From Diphasiastrum complanatum (Eukaryota > Streptophyta > Lycopodiopsida > Lycopodiales > Lycopodiaceae), in contig CM055097.1 of NCBI GenBank assembly GCA_029204225.1, forward strand, positions 55,814,719 to 55,878,718: a DNA stretch of 64,000 nucleotides, in the 5' to 3' direction. Positions 1-10,863 of the stretch are shown in pieces; the first letter of the stretch is position 1, and each line of letters opens with the position of its first letter. A program made the position numbers and the translations under genes. Under the pieces are notes generated by a model. That model saw only the letters and a program-made list of their open reading frames with translations, was not told where the DNA came from and made no database searches.

Positions 1-629
1 TTCAAAAAGATTATAACATATATTATGACCAAAGCATTCATGGCGAGCATAGCCAAACAAATTACCTGGCCACTGCAAAAAACAAGCTGAAAAAAATTAT
101 CGTATTTAGTAAGGCTTTGCGTAGGATTTTTTGAATCAAAAGGCAGGCTTGTCTCTTGAGCACATAGTGCTTTCGGCTCAAGTTGATTCACATCTCCTGC
201 TTTGGAGACTCTCATGTATTCTTTGTGAAAAAAATGAATTTTTTGTATCACGGTCATCTTCATCTAGTAGTCCCGATCAATATTGTGGTCTCAAGCCAAT
301 AGTTTCGCTTCTTCCACTGTCAGGCCATTTTCTTATATTTTAACGGAATATCTTGAGGTTTCTTCGAAATTTTTAAAAGAAATCCTCGACATTTCGAAAA
401 TTATCAAAGACAATTGAAAATCTGCAAAAAAAAAAAAAACGACTTTTTAGGAAAATTTAAAACACTATCTTAATGAAAATGCTGAAAACTTTAATAAAAC
501 AAGCCATTTTTGTGAAAAAAAAATTAAAAAAACAAAACTACAAATTCAACATATTTTCTTACTAAAACATCTCAAAAGGATCACTTTTCTGAGACAAAGC
601 GTTGTAAAACAAGAAAATACGAGTAGCGA
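1..629. other. AT-rich DNA without a recognisable gene
   Basis: AT-rich sequence with many A and T runs. The one open frame here (131-343) begins at a TTG, has no recognisable domain, and I do not believe it is a gene. Confidence 0.5.
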
Positions 630-1166
630 CCTATGCTAAGCATAGGTTTTGGTTGAGTCCTTACTAACAACTTATGCTTAGCATAGGACAGAGGCGAGAT
701 TTTTCAATTCTAACATCTTTTCGACCTATGCTGAGCATAGCTTTCATCTTTGGTCATGTTCCAACCTATGCTCAGCATAGGTTAGCAAGCAAATTGCGAA
801 GACATCCTATGCTCAGCATAGGTCATTACAAGCGTCCTCTTGTCCAACCTATGCTGAGCATAGGATGTCTTCGCTATTTGCTTGGCAACCTATGATAAGC
901 ATAGGTTGGAAGAGGACCAGAGATGCAACCTATGCTCAACATAGGTCAAACCGTGGTAAGAATAAAGAAATAACGCCGGAATCTTATGCTGAGCATAGGA
1001 TATTACTAAGGACCCGAGCACAACCTATGCTCAGCATAGGTTAAAGGAGAGGACTAGTGCAGGCACCTATGTTGAGCATAGATTACCCATGTTGCAAGAA
1101 GATGAATACAAATTAAAATATGAATATTTTCTAATGCAAGGATTTATTACCCATGCTAAGCATAGA
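630..1166. repeat. Phased array of 17-bp palindromes
   Basis: Twelve copies of CCTATGCTNAGCATAGG or close variants start at 630, 671, 725, 765, 806, 848, 889, 929, 983, 1024, 1066 and 1150. Steps are 40-42 bp, with two of 54 bp and one double step of 84 bp. Each unit is a perfect or near-perfect palindrome around a variable centre base, while the DNA between units is not conserved. That suggests a row of binding sites for a dimeric protein, four helical turns apart, rather than an ordinary tandem repeat. The array lies upstream of the DUF7869-type gene. Regulatory or subterminal transposase-binding sites are my inference. Confidence 0.9.
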
Positions 1167-1444
1167 GCAAAGCTAGAAAATGACAATAATCTTATCGTCA
1201 AGAAATCTGGAAGCGAGAACGTATGCGAAATCTTATAGAAAGTCGTGACTTGGTCGTAGAGATTGCTCTGTCAGCATGTGGGCTTCTGAATTCGCAAATG
1301 AGATGAGTTATGCTTGGAATCTGGTCCTTAAATTTTTTTTTTTGAGACCCCCGTCTCACGCCAGTCCTCCAACTTACTTCGGGACCAAGTTGTCATGACT
1401 CACCTCACCCCACGCTGACCTCGAGTATTAGCCTAGACAGTCCA

Positions 1445-1488
1445 AACCTAACCCTAACCCTAATCCTAAACCCAACCCTAACTCTAAA
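1445..1488 (+). repeat. Short interstitial telomere-like tract
   Basis: About seven degenerate CCCTAA/CCCTAAA-like units in a row. This resembles the plant telomere repeat CCCTAAA but is too short and variable to be a telomere. Confidence 0.55.
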
Positions 1489-1628
1489 AATACTGCCAAA
1501 CAGTATTTAAGACATGGTAGCCGTCGAAAATTTTTATTAACCAGATACTTTTTAGGCTTGTTGCTCATTTGCATTTAGTTGGTTTTTCTGTGTACATCTA
1601 TTGAGGTTCACATAGGTTTTTATTTGTT

Positions 1629-1714
1629 CTATGACCAGCATAGGTTGCAGTTATGTTTGAGGAGCACATATAGTGTGGTGTTAACTATTTGAATGGTTCT
1701 ATGCTTAGCATAAG
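1629..1714. repeat. Two outlying diverged palindromes of the array
   Basis: Sequences at about 1629-1644 and 1699-1714 match the CTATGC..GCATAG palindrome imperfectly and sit just before the first ATG (1745) of the following gene. They are probably decayed members of the same site family. Confidence 0.6.
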
Positions 1715-1744
1715 TACGTAGTTAAATTTTTTTTTGAGGTTACA

Positions 1745-4700
1745 ATGTCAAGTATTTTTACTTCTTCTATTCCAGTAGTTGTAACTCAATATGTTGCAAC
1801 AAGTGCAACATCTTCATCTAACATTCCCAATGAAAGCTTTTTTTATAAAGCCACTCCTGAATCTGAACATATTTTGGTAAACGATGTGGCATTGTCATCA
1901 TTTATCCGTTCATCATCTGAAATTTCTCAAGCAAGTACTCTTCAATAAATGACGCTTGTAACTCAGCTTGTATCAAATCTTTTGACCTCGTCCTCCTCTT
2001 CAGATACAGGCTCGACACAACTAAAACATTATTTTTTTGAACAAGTTGAATCATTGAGTGATGAGTCAAAAGCTTCAATTCACTCAGTTACTGATTATAG
2101 TAAATCAACAGATCCACGTAAGTCTGTTGATCTGCAGCGTTCAAGCTTTTCTCATGTTCATAGGAGACCTTCTCAAAGTGATGTTCGTCGTGTTAAATCT
2201 AAAAGGGCTATATTCGTTGAAAATTTAGAGCCTTGTGAGGGTCCAGAACATCCTGGGGTTGGAGCCATTATTCCCAGACATGAAATTCAAACACCTTCTT
2301 AACCAATTCAAGTACCTATTATTGTCACAGGTTCAATTTATAGATCAAACTCCAAACAAAAAGAAAAATACAAGAGAGACTTGAGATCCTCACTTGATTT
2401 AACGAATCATTAAAAATAGTTGATTACGAATTTGCTGCTCATCCTGTTGTTTGCAAAGGTTGAGTATCAGAGAAATTGAAGAATTAAGTTCAAATTTCTT
2501 TTTACGAAGTAAGGATGAGAGAAATTACTATTTGTGTGCAACAGTGAGGCCGAACAAAAATTCATTTTCGTATTTTTTGAATGCTTTGGAGGTTTGTCGC
2601 AAAGCTTACAAAGCAGTTCACGCAATCGGAAACTCACGGCTTCAACGAATGTATGCACGACTTCAGAAAGACCCAACATTACGGGGATCCTTACAGGGTC
2701 GAACTGTTTCTCCAAATGTTTTAAATACAACTGCTTGGCTAAAGCACTTCATAGATGTGCACGGAGAAAAATTGCCTAATTCCTTATATTTTCACTTGCC
2801 GGATAATTTTACAAGATTAGAAATATTTTTTATGTACAAAGAGTTTGCAAAACAAAAAATGTTTCCTATTTGAGTTACTCATATTTTCTTAGAATTTGAA
2901 AAAGAGATTTTGGACTGGTAAAGATTTTCAAAAAATCACGAATGACAGTGTGCTCCACTTGCGAGTTGTTAAAGTCTGCAAAACAACTTGCAAAGACCGA
3001 GAAAGGTAAATATTAATCAAATTTGTCATTCATTTTAATACTTTTTGGTTTGAAAAAATTTATGTTGCAGTCTGTTTGAAGACCATTATGGTATGATCTT
3101 TATTTTATTAAATAATCATTGTATTTCTAGTGGATGCTGCAAAAGCTCTTCAACTGCACAGAGATCAACAAACAGTTGAAAGCCAAGCATCGAAAGAAAT
3201 GTTTAGAATGTCCACAAAAATATCTGGGACTTGTTACTGATGGCATGGATCAGAAGAAAACAATGTTGTCTGATTTTGTCAGAGTGCCCAAAAATTTGAA
3301 CGAGACAGATTTTATTCAGGTTCATCTCGTTGGAGCACTTGTGTTTAATGGCACTTTGGAGTCCAAGGTCTTTTTTAATTATCCCAATGTTCGCAATGAT
3401 CCAAATTTGACGATCACCATTGTACATAAAAATAATTTGCGAATTTGGTGAAAATCTTCCAGAAATACTTTATTTGCAACTTGACAACACTGCTAGGAAA
3501 AATAAAAATCAAACTCTTTTGACATACTTGTCTATGCTAGTGGAGAATTTTTTTTTCAAAAAAGTAAAAATAGGATTTTTGCTGGTAGGACATGCTCACG
3601 GTCAAATTGATCAAATGTTTAGTTGCTTTTCTAAGAGGTTGAGACGCAAGAAAGCATTTTCATTACCAGTGCTTCAAAGCATTGTTGAAGAATCATATGT
3701 GCCAAAGCCAAACGTGTCATTAATCAGACACACATATGATTTTCGTGATTATGTTAAGGCGTCCAACGAAACAGAGCGATGCGTAGCTAATATTAATGAT
3801 ATCAGCTTTCAGCACCAGTTTAAAATCAAATGTAACGAATCAGACATTATATTATTATGGGGCAAACTATTTTCAAATTCAGTTTCGTGGCTACCTCTTG
3901 AAGGAGTTCGATTTTTGCTTAACATTCCATCGACTCAAATCAAGCTTGCTGTGTTGTCTCCCTTGAAGTCCTTGCTAGAAGAACAAAAGACACAAAGAGA
4001 ACATCGTGAGATTGATCCATTTGCCTCATTAAATTTTTTGGAATCAAGTATTTAACAACTTATCATTTTTTTGATGAGTTTGATCAACATTTGTGGATGG
4101 ACTTTTTCGAGGAACAAAAAATCAGTTTGCTCAATCTCGAACATACATCAACAACTGATGAATTTCATTGGCCTCATAAATTAGGAACATTAACTACGAC
4201 TGTCGAACCTTCAAATCGTCCTCAAGATAATGATTTCTTGTAGCTTGTGCAAGGTGAGAAACTTGAAATTTATGTGGGCTCAAGGAATAATAGGCAAAGT
4301 GTAAAAGCTGCAAAAATGAAATGGCGCAGTGATTTGAATGAAATCTAAATTGTAAGCCTTGTTGCACTTCTAGCTTTAGAAAACAATGAAGGACATCCAT
4401 TTTGGATTGTCAAAATACTTGGTTTTATTCAAAATAGCATCAAACAAAAATACTACGTGTCCATTGGTTGCGCACCACTTCAACGAATGCTTTTTTAGGA
4501 AGGTACGAACTCAAAATGTTGCAAGCAGATCCAAAGGGCAAGAGAAAGAGATTGTCAAAAAATCAACCAAGAGTCGACGATTTGAATCTACAGGATGTAG
4601 ATGTTTTGGCATTTAATTTTGAATTAACAATGACCAATCATCTACGAAAGTCAACAATCTCTATATTGAAAGAACGACTTGGATTACTTGAAAAACCATT

Positions 4701-4905
4701 ATCCTCCACTCGTCATCAACAGAGAAAAGCTAATTTACAAGGTTTTTTGTCAACATTAGACGCGGATTCTGAGGAAGACATGCCAGTTGACTCTGATGAA
4801 GAAGACGGGTCTTCCACTTCATCAGCTGAAAACGAGAGTGTTGAGAATATGTCAAGTTCTGAATTGAGAGACATCAGTGAACATTCCTTAGAAAATATAC
4901 TTTAA
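1745..4905 (+). pseudogene. Decayed DUF7869-type protein (probable RNase H-fold transposase)
   Basis: Fragments in one direction read as a protein family common in repeats of plants and lower eukaryotes. A Ser-rich N-terminus (1745-2302) is broken by an in-frame TAA at 1946. A conserved block follows at 2451-2873 (RSKDERNYYL, LQKDPTLRGS). Then comes the DUF7869 region: DGMDQKK (about 3240), LQLDNTARKNKN (about 3478) and GHAHGQIDQMFS (about 3590), whose acidic residues could form a catalytic D-D-D set. An acidic C-terminus occupies 4468-4905. Gaps at 2874-3133 contain possible introns. Stops and frame changes show decay. The transposase role is inferred from motif layout, repeat context and a second copy at 58.6 kb. 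Confidence 0.6.
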
Positions 4906-5206
4906 AAAAAAGAATGTGCAAATATAATTTAAGTTATTTTGTATTTCAATGGGATTTCGAGTTTCAAAAATCATTTGTTCTCTTGAATTATTATTTCATT
5001 TGTAATTATGATGGTTTTATGAAATTTGCAACAAAAAACTTGTAGTTCTTTATTTAAAATATGTATTTTTTTTGGCTTTTTAAAAAAACAAAATTTAGAG
5101 ATTCATTAAAAAAATCCATGATTTTGGGCTTAAACTAGGACCATTAAAAAACACCAAAAAAGATTACTCTTTTTCAGGTCAAAGTTCCAAAACAAATGTC
5201 ATCGTG
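4906..5206 (+). repeat. Conserved 3' flank and end of the DUF7869-type element
   Basis: After the stop codon, 4910-5060 matches 59215-59370, and 5110-5206 matches about 61400-61506 (shared CATGATTTTGG, ACTAGGACCA and CAAATGTCATCG). Similarity ends abruptly near 5206, where Helitron sequence begins, so 5206 is probably close to the element terminus. Confidence 0.6.
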
Positions 5207-7272
5207 TTTTATGAGTATCTATATGTAATGAATCAATCCATGCTATGAATGATATGTTAATCGTTGTATCAATACAAATGATTTGTTCATAAATATTTTT
5301 ATACAATCGAGCATAATACGACCGCAATTCACGTTCTTTATCATGAAAGGGTTTTAGAATCATAGTTGTATGTATAGGTGGACGTGGATAATGAAATCTA
5401 CAATGTCCAAGGTGTCTTTTGTGAAAGCATCTTCGCTTATGTTTGTGCATTTGAATATTTCAATTTTCCAGAAGTAATTTGGTGTGGTCACATGAAATAA
5501 ATTTGTCATTCCATGATCGTGTTGACTTCCACGGTATTGGAATTCCATAACAAAAAAGTTATATGAAGTATCTCCTAATGTCGTTGGATTTTTAGATGAC
5601 AATAATCTTAGTGCATTAATTTTTGCTACATAATACCTAGCACATGTACTTGGATCTATTCGTAAAAGAGCTTTAAAATATGCATTTTCATTAGAGTAAT
5701 CGGATGCATGTACTACGTTCGAGTTCAGATATTGCAAACAAGTTGTTAACGATGTCCATCTTGTTCAGCACTTACTATCACATAGTACCACGACAACTAT
5801 AAGAGGCTGATGATTTAATGTATCTGGAAGATTAAAATTTTAATGGCTTTGAAAAACAGGTTTGTTGTGTGTTGTTGGGCAAATCGATGACTATAATGTT
5901 AAAGTTCCCATTTAGCAATATCTTGGTACGTGTATTTGTTGTTTTCATTTGTTTGTCGTGCATGTCCATAATATAAAATCGAGCAATTTAGTTCTTCTGC
6001 ATATGTATCTTTAAACAAACTTATCAGATTGTGTCCTTCACAAGGTGTGACAATTGTGTATGTTGTTTCGTGGTCAATAATATATTCAGTGTGTGTGAAA
6101 GGGTGTACTAATGTATCGTCATTAAAAGTATCATCATTCAAGGTATTGTCATTGTTTGTAGTGGTTATTTCTGTTGAGTGTGAAAGCATTGATTCATTTG
6201 GTATATTATTTTTAGCTAAATTGTTATAATGTGATATCCATTGATTATTTGGTTGTATATGTGATATCCATTGATTATTTGGTTGTATATAAAGTTCAAC
6301 ATACAAGGGTGTTGCACATAAATGTATTAACGCTGTCATAAATTTTGATGGCCTTATTTTCGCAACCATGTAGTTAGTTTTGTATTCGAGTTGTCTTTTT
6401 AATGCTACTATTACCGATGCTTCGTCGTCTATAAAATGAGGCAAAATTTGTTGTACACGATATTAATTAGCAATAACATTTACGATACTACTAGTTGAAC
6501 CTTGTTGTCCTTCGTATGTAGGATCACGAATTTGAAGAAATGCTATTCTAGGTGCTACTAAACGTTCTTCTATGTCATTCAATTGTTTTACTGAAAGTAG
6601 TTCATCATTAATAGATATGTTTGTTGGAACGAAATATTTTGGAATTGCATCTCTATTTATGCTCATTTTACATGACCTACATATATATTTTGTTTGTCTA
6701 TCTATAATATCAGTTGGTATTGTTTTCATGTTTGAAATATATTGGTATTCACTAGTAGTAGGTTCGGCACATTGAAATAGAAAGTATTTACATTCACAAC
6801 TTATATAGGTATGTATCGGAGAATCATTTACGCGATTCGTATATGCATGTTTACTTGCAATATTATGTTTTGGAATTTTTGTATGATGGATTTTTTTATT
6901 TAGTAAACGTGTAATACGAACATGTAAGCTTTTTTGTGTGCATGTAATATTCGGATTCAATGAATTGAATTTAGTTTTTATGTACATGAGTGATGCATTA
7001 GGCGTTACATGTATTAGTGTTTGTAAATATGCGATTTTGTCTTTTGTCCAAAATTGCCTATTTCTTGTGTGTTTTTGTTTTTGATTGTTACATATTTTTA
7101 ATGAAACATTTTGGTTTTTTGTTATTGTAAGCATTTTGAATTTGTGAATATGGTACATAATACCATTATCACTATATAAAATCCATGGATACAATGTTAG
7201 AACACGTTGAAGTAATTTTTTTGTCAATTCAGCTGAGAATTTATGGACGAGATTTTGAACAAAACATAACAA
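5199..7272 (-). pseudogene. Helitron Rep protein, decayed N-terminal and Rep part
   Basis: Minus-strand frames in order read as a Helitron transposase. 7272-6463 holds the zinc-binding lead region (CRSCKMSINRDAIPKYF, then LNDIEERLVAPRIAFLQIRD). 6444-5899 holds KRQLEYKTNYM and ends in a YQDIAKWEL block. 5737-5360 holds the replication-initiator core DPSTCARYY and EFQYRGSQHDHG, whose HDH is the HUH metal-binding pair. 5450-5199 holds CRFHYPRPP. Frames change between blocks, and no helicase or 3' hairpin end is present, so this is a truncated, inactive copy. The family call is strong. The exact ends are unknown. Confidence 0.8.
6230..6289 (-). repeat. Exact 30-bp tandem duplication inside Helitron frame
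   Basis: A 30-bp unit (6230-6259) is repeated perfectly at 6260-6289. It preserves the minus-strand frame and doubles a 10-residue stretch that reads QPNNQWISHI. It looks like a recent slippage event. Confidence 0.9.
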
Positions 7273-8575
7273 TTATGTGGGCATGATTATTTATTACACA
7301 TTTTGTATTATGCAAGATCACTATCAATTACATATCATGATGAGTCGTTTGCTGGTCACAATTACTTGACTTTGAAATGTATCTCGTAACAACCAAGTTT
7401 ATAAGTATGGACCATGTTTGGTAAACAACATACGTTTTTAAATAGGTTACCTATCGATGAAGAAAGGTATTTCACAGAGTCATCATTGTCACGGATGGTT
7501 TTAGAAGAAAATGTCGCTCATCGTGACATTCCAAAAAAAATTGTGATCAACTCTCATAAGCTTTTCAAAAGTACTAATCTTGGTCATTGAAAGATCCTAT
7601 TGCTTCCGGTACACGATGATACTGTGTTTTTTAATAATCCGACATTTGAATGAGTGATACGAACTTCGTACCTAACCAATATATATTGTCACCACTCACA
7701 ATACAACAACATGGAATATGTACTTGCATTACTACTGGAGATATAGGAAAAACTAGCTCAAAATCATGCATTGACAAAAGAGACAATTGATGTTCTTTGT
7801 AATAGCTCGTTTTGGAATAATGTATCTACAGACATCACACTTTGCCATACAAAGATGCGATTGTCAATAGGTGTTTGTCATCTTTGTGCATTGTTTGATA
7901 TTCCATACGAACCTCCGGATGTTTTTAGTTTTCCGATATTGACACAAAATGACTGCAATTCCATGGTTGGTGAACATCTATCTTTTATTGAATACGCAGG
8001 TAGCAAAGTGTGAGAACAAAATGAGGAAACTTACATGTTAGGTTCTCTTCTCAGGTCTCCTCCAGCTCCAGCCCGCAGGAAATCAGAGACCAATCATGCA
8101 AAGGTTAGGCTTCCGGAAGTGTGTAGTGTTGCTGGAGTTCGTTTTTTATACATAATATTATCAAACTAATAGTAGCTATACCATACATAGACAATTGAAT
8201 AATGCCATAATAACAAAATGACATGAGCAACAAGTTTTTGAGATGTCACTTGTGTCTTGCCAATTGCAATCATTAACTTATCTATAAACTACATTGTCGT
8301 AGACTTTATTTCTAAAATTAACTTTTTACTTACTTGTGCGTACATTCTTCAAATTTTGTTTTTAAAATTGTTGCTTAAATTGCATTTATTAGTGCACGTC
8401 CATCTCCATGCAGAACTTAACACTAGTATCATTTTTGATTTGTGTATATTTGTATTGAACTGCATTTAATACGTATGTCCATGTCTATGTGAAACTTAAC
8501 ACTAACATGGTTTTTTGATTTATGCATATTCGTATTCACAGCTTGTTATCTTAACTTTGTTAAAGCTATCACATT
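7273..8575. other. Mostly noncoding; one short unassigned frame
   Basis: AT-rich DNA between the Helitron and gypsy remnants. The longest frame, 7771-8013 plus (80 residues), has no domain I recognise. It may be more mobile-element debris. Confidence 0.4.
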
Positions 8576-10203
8576 ATGAATACCACACAATTCATATGCG
8601 ATCATGTGCCAAAAAAGTTTATTACAATGTTTTCAAATAACAATGATATATTCGTTACATTTTTATACATTACAAATTCTCAAATATCTACAACCGAATT
8701 ACGGAAGAACGTCATAGAACGATATCGTAAAGCATTGAACTTATCAGATACAAATGTAATGTGGTGGTATACAAATTACTTTCCAAACGGAACTTATCAA
8801 ATACAATATAAAACTATACAAGATTTCAAAGAATATTTGAATACAATTCAATATCAAAGTTCAATAACTATTACATATGATCCATTTTGTGTATTTTGGA
8901 TATGTAGAACATTACAATGTACTACTCGTATCGAACAATACAATCCCATAACTACGCATACCACACGTTACGATAATATAGAAATATTAGCATCCACGTG
9001 TATTGCTCACATATTAATAGTAATGTCTTGCAAACAATTGATTCATAAGGCTCAACCTTATCAATTGATTGTAGGACAATTGTATCGTCGTGGATCAGAT
9101 AATATTTTACGAGGGTGTGTTTTACCGCATATGTTTTCACATGATGGCATGGGTGGAGGACACTTCTCTACATATATTACTGTTCGCAAACTTTTACAAT
9201 CAGGTTGTTGGTGGCTTAAGCTTCACAATGACACAAAATTTTTTATTCAGACATGATGTTTGCCAGCGAGCACGACGACCTACTCGACAAAACTATGAAC
9301 TCTTGAATCCGGTTTTATTGCAAGCACCGTTTGAAAAATGGGGACTGAATTATGTTGGACCTATTCACCCTGCCGCGCAAGGATCTCAGGCCCGATACAT
9401 TATCGTCGCAACTGATTATATAACCAAGTGGGTTGAAGCCAAAGCTGTCAAAGTTGCTGATGCGAAATCTACGACCAACTTTCTATATGAAAATGTTATA
9501 ATCAGATTTGGATGTCCGATCGAGATTGTCAGTGACCGGGGTACACACTTTGTTAATCAAACAATAAAGTGTTTACTGAAAGATTTTTTTTGTTATACAT
9601 AGATTTAGTACTCCCTACTATTCCAGAGGGAATGGCCAAGCTGAATCTTCTGATAAGATTCTCTGCATCATTATGACAAAGACAATTGAAGTGAGTCACT
9701 CTAATTGGGAACATAAACTGTATGCAACATTATGAGCATTCAGAACCGCTTACAAAAATAGTACAAATCAAACACCTTTTCAACTAGTTTATGGTCAAGA
9801 TGCTGTCATGCCGATTGAATTTTTAATCCCATCCTTACGCATAGCAGTAACGAGACGATTAAATGATGATAAGTCTTTACAACTCCGTCATGAAACATTT
9901 CACAAATTATGTGAAACCCGATTAATGGCAGTTCATGCCTTAGCAACAGAGAAAGCACGCCGCAAGGCATGGCATGATCGTCGATTACACAAAAAAGTTC
10001 TGAAACCAGGAGATCTGGCATTGATGTACAAAAGCAAGCTGATCAAGAAAAAGTTGAAGTTTACGGGTGAAGGCCCGTTTAAAGTGAAGAAAATCTCGAA
10101 CTATGACGTAGTAATTCTTGAGCACTTGGATGGACAACTATTTGATACTCCGGTGAATGGCAGCCGATTACGCAAGTTTTGGCAACCTGCTCCGCCAGTT
10201 TAG
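8576..10203 (+). pseudogene. Ty3/gypsy integrase end of pol, fused to an unknown N-terminus
   Basis: The frame from 8576 starts with about 135 residues I cannot place, then runs without a stop into an integrase H2C2 zinc finger (LIVGQLYRRG about 9067; GGHF and a CWW end) to 9256. The catalytic core follows in another frame (9240-9602). Its first acidic position reads WGLNYVGPI, Asn where Asp is usual. The second reads VSDRGTHF, and the Glu block NGQAES lies near 9632 after a further shift. The C-terminal part (9808-10203) carries KARRKAWHDRR and the usual GEGPFKV segment. Earlier pol domains are absent. Frameshifts and the Asp change indicate a dead copy. Confidence 0.8.
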
Positions 10204-10845
10204 CAAGCCTGATCTCATTTGTTTTTTATCAATTTTTTTTTATTGTTTTTCAATTAATTTGCTGAGATTTTTGGAAAAAGACAGTCAAAAGAAAAAAGAA
10301 AATAAATAAATAAAAATAAAAGCAAAGCAAGAAATAAGAAAAGACTGATGAGCAAAATTCAAAAAGTCATCAACATAGGCAAAAGGAAGCACAATAATTT
10401 TTTGATGGAAAACAACTTAGAAAATCACTATTTTGGTTAGATTTGGCCTATACAATACCAAAAACTGTATAGGATTGATGAATGTCCTTGCTCTCTATCA
10501 TTTTTCCTCCATCTCTCATGCTTATTTGGATTTTGCTAGTTGTTGGATCTGAGTATGTTATTATACTTTTTATGAGAGAGAAAGGGAGAGAGAGAAAGAG
10601 TAAGCTATCTCTGTTGTGGATGTGTAATATTAAGGGATTGTAAGTGTTAAGGGATGTGTAAAGTTAAAGAATAGGGTTAATGTATGTAGAGATAGATGTG
10701 AATCCTCCATTCATGTTGGAATCTGAACTAAACTATCACTCTCATGGGAACGAACCTACGCATGACAACTAACTTCGTCTCTTTGATGCTAGATTGACTA
10801 GATCTTGGATTCAGGTTAGGCAAGGAAAGAAACCCACCACAATTT
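10204..10845 (+). other. Noncoding DNA, candidate LTR between pol end and primer site
   Basis: No gene. The stretch follows the integrase stop and precedes a primer-binding site, so it is placed like an LTR. I could not find a matching second copy or clear TG/CA ends. Confidence 0.35.
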
Positions 10846-10863
10846 TGGCACCGTTGCCGGGGA
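10846..10863 (+). other. Ty3/gypsy primer-binding site
   Basis: TGGCACCGTTGCCGGGGA differs at one base from the primer-binding sequence TGGCGCCGTTGCCGGGGA widespread in plant gypsy elements (tRNA-primed). It marks the start of an internal region reading rightward. Confidence 0.75.

Noticed and set aside
674-895. Open frame with repeated MLSIG and AQHR motifs
   Set aside because: The repeats are only the translation of the palindrome array; no domain and no codon bias.
630-1166. CRISPR-like array
   Set aside because: Palindromic 17-bp units with 23-37 bp intervals in eukaryotic DNA, no cas genes, and units are symmetric rather than direct repeats with a leader.
1445-1488. Possible chromosome end
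   Set aside because: Only about seven degenerate telomere-like units, with unique DNA on both sides.
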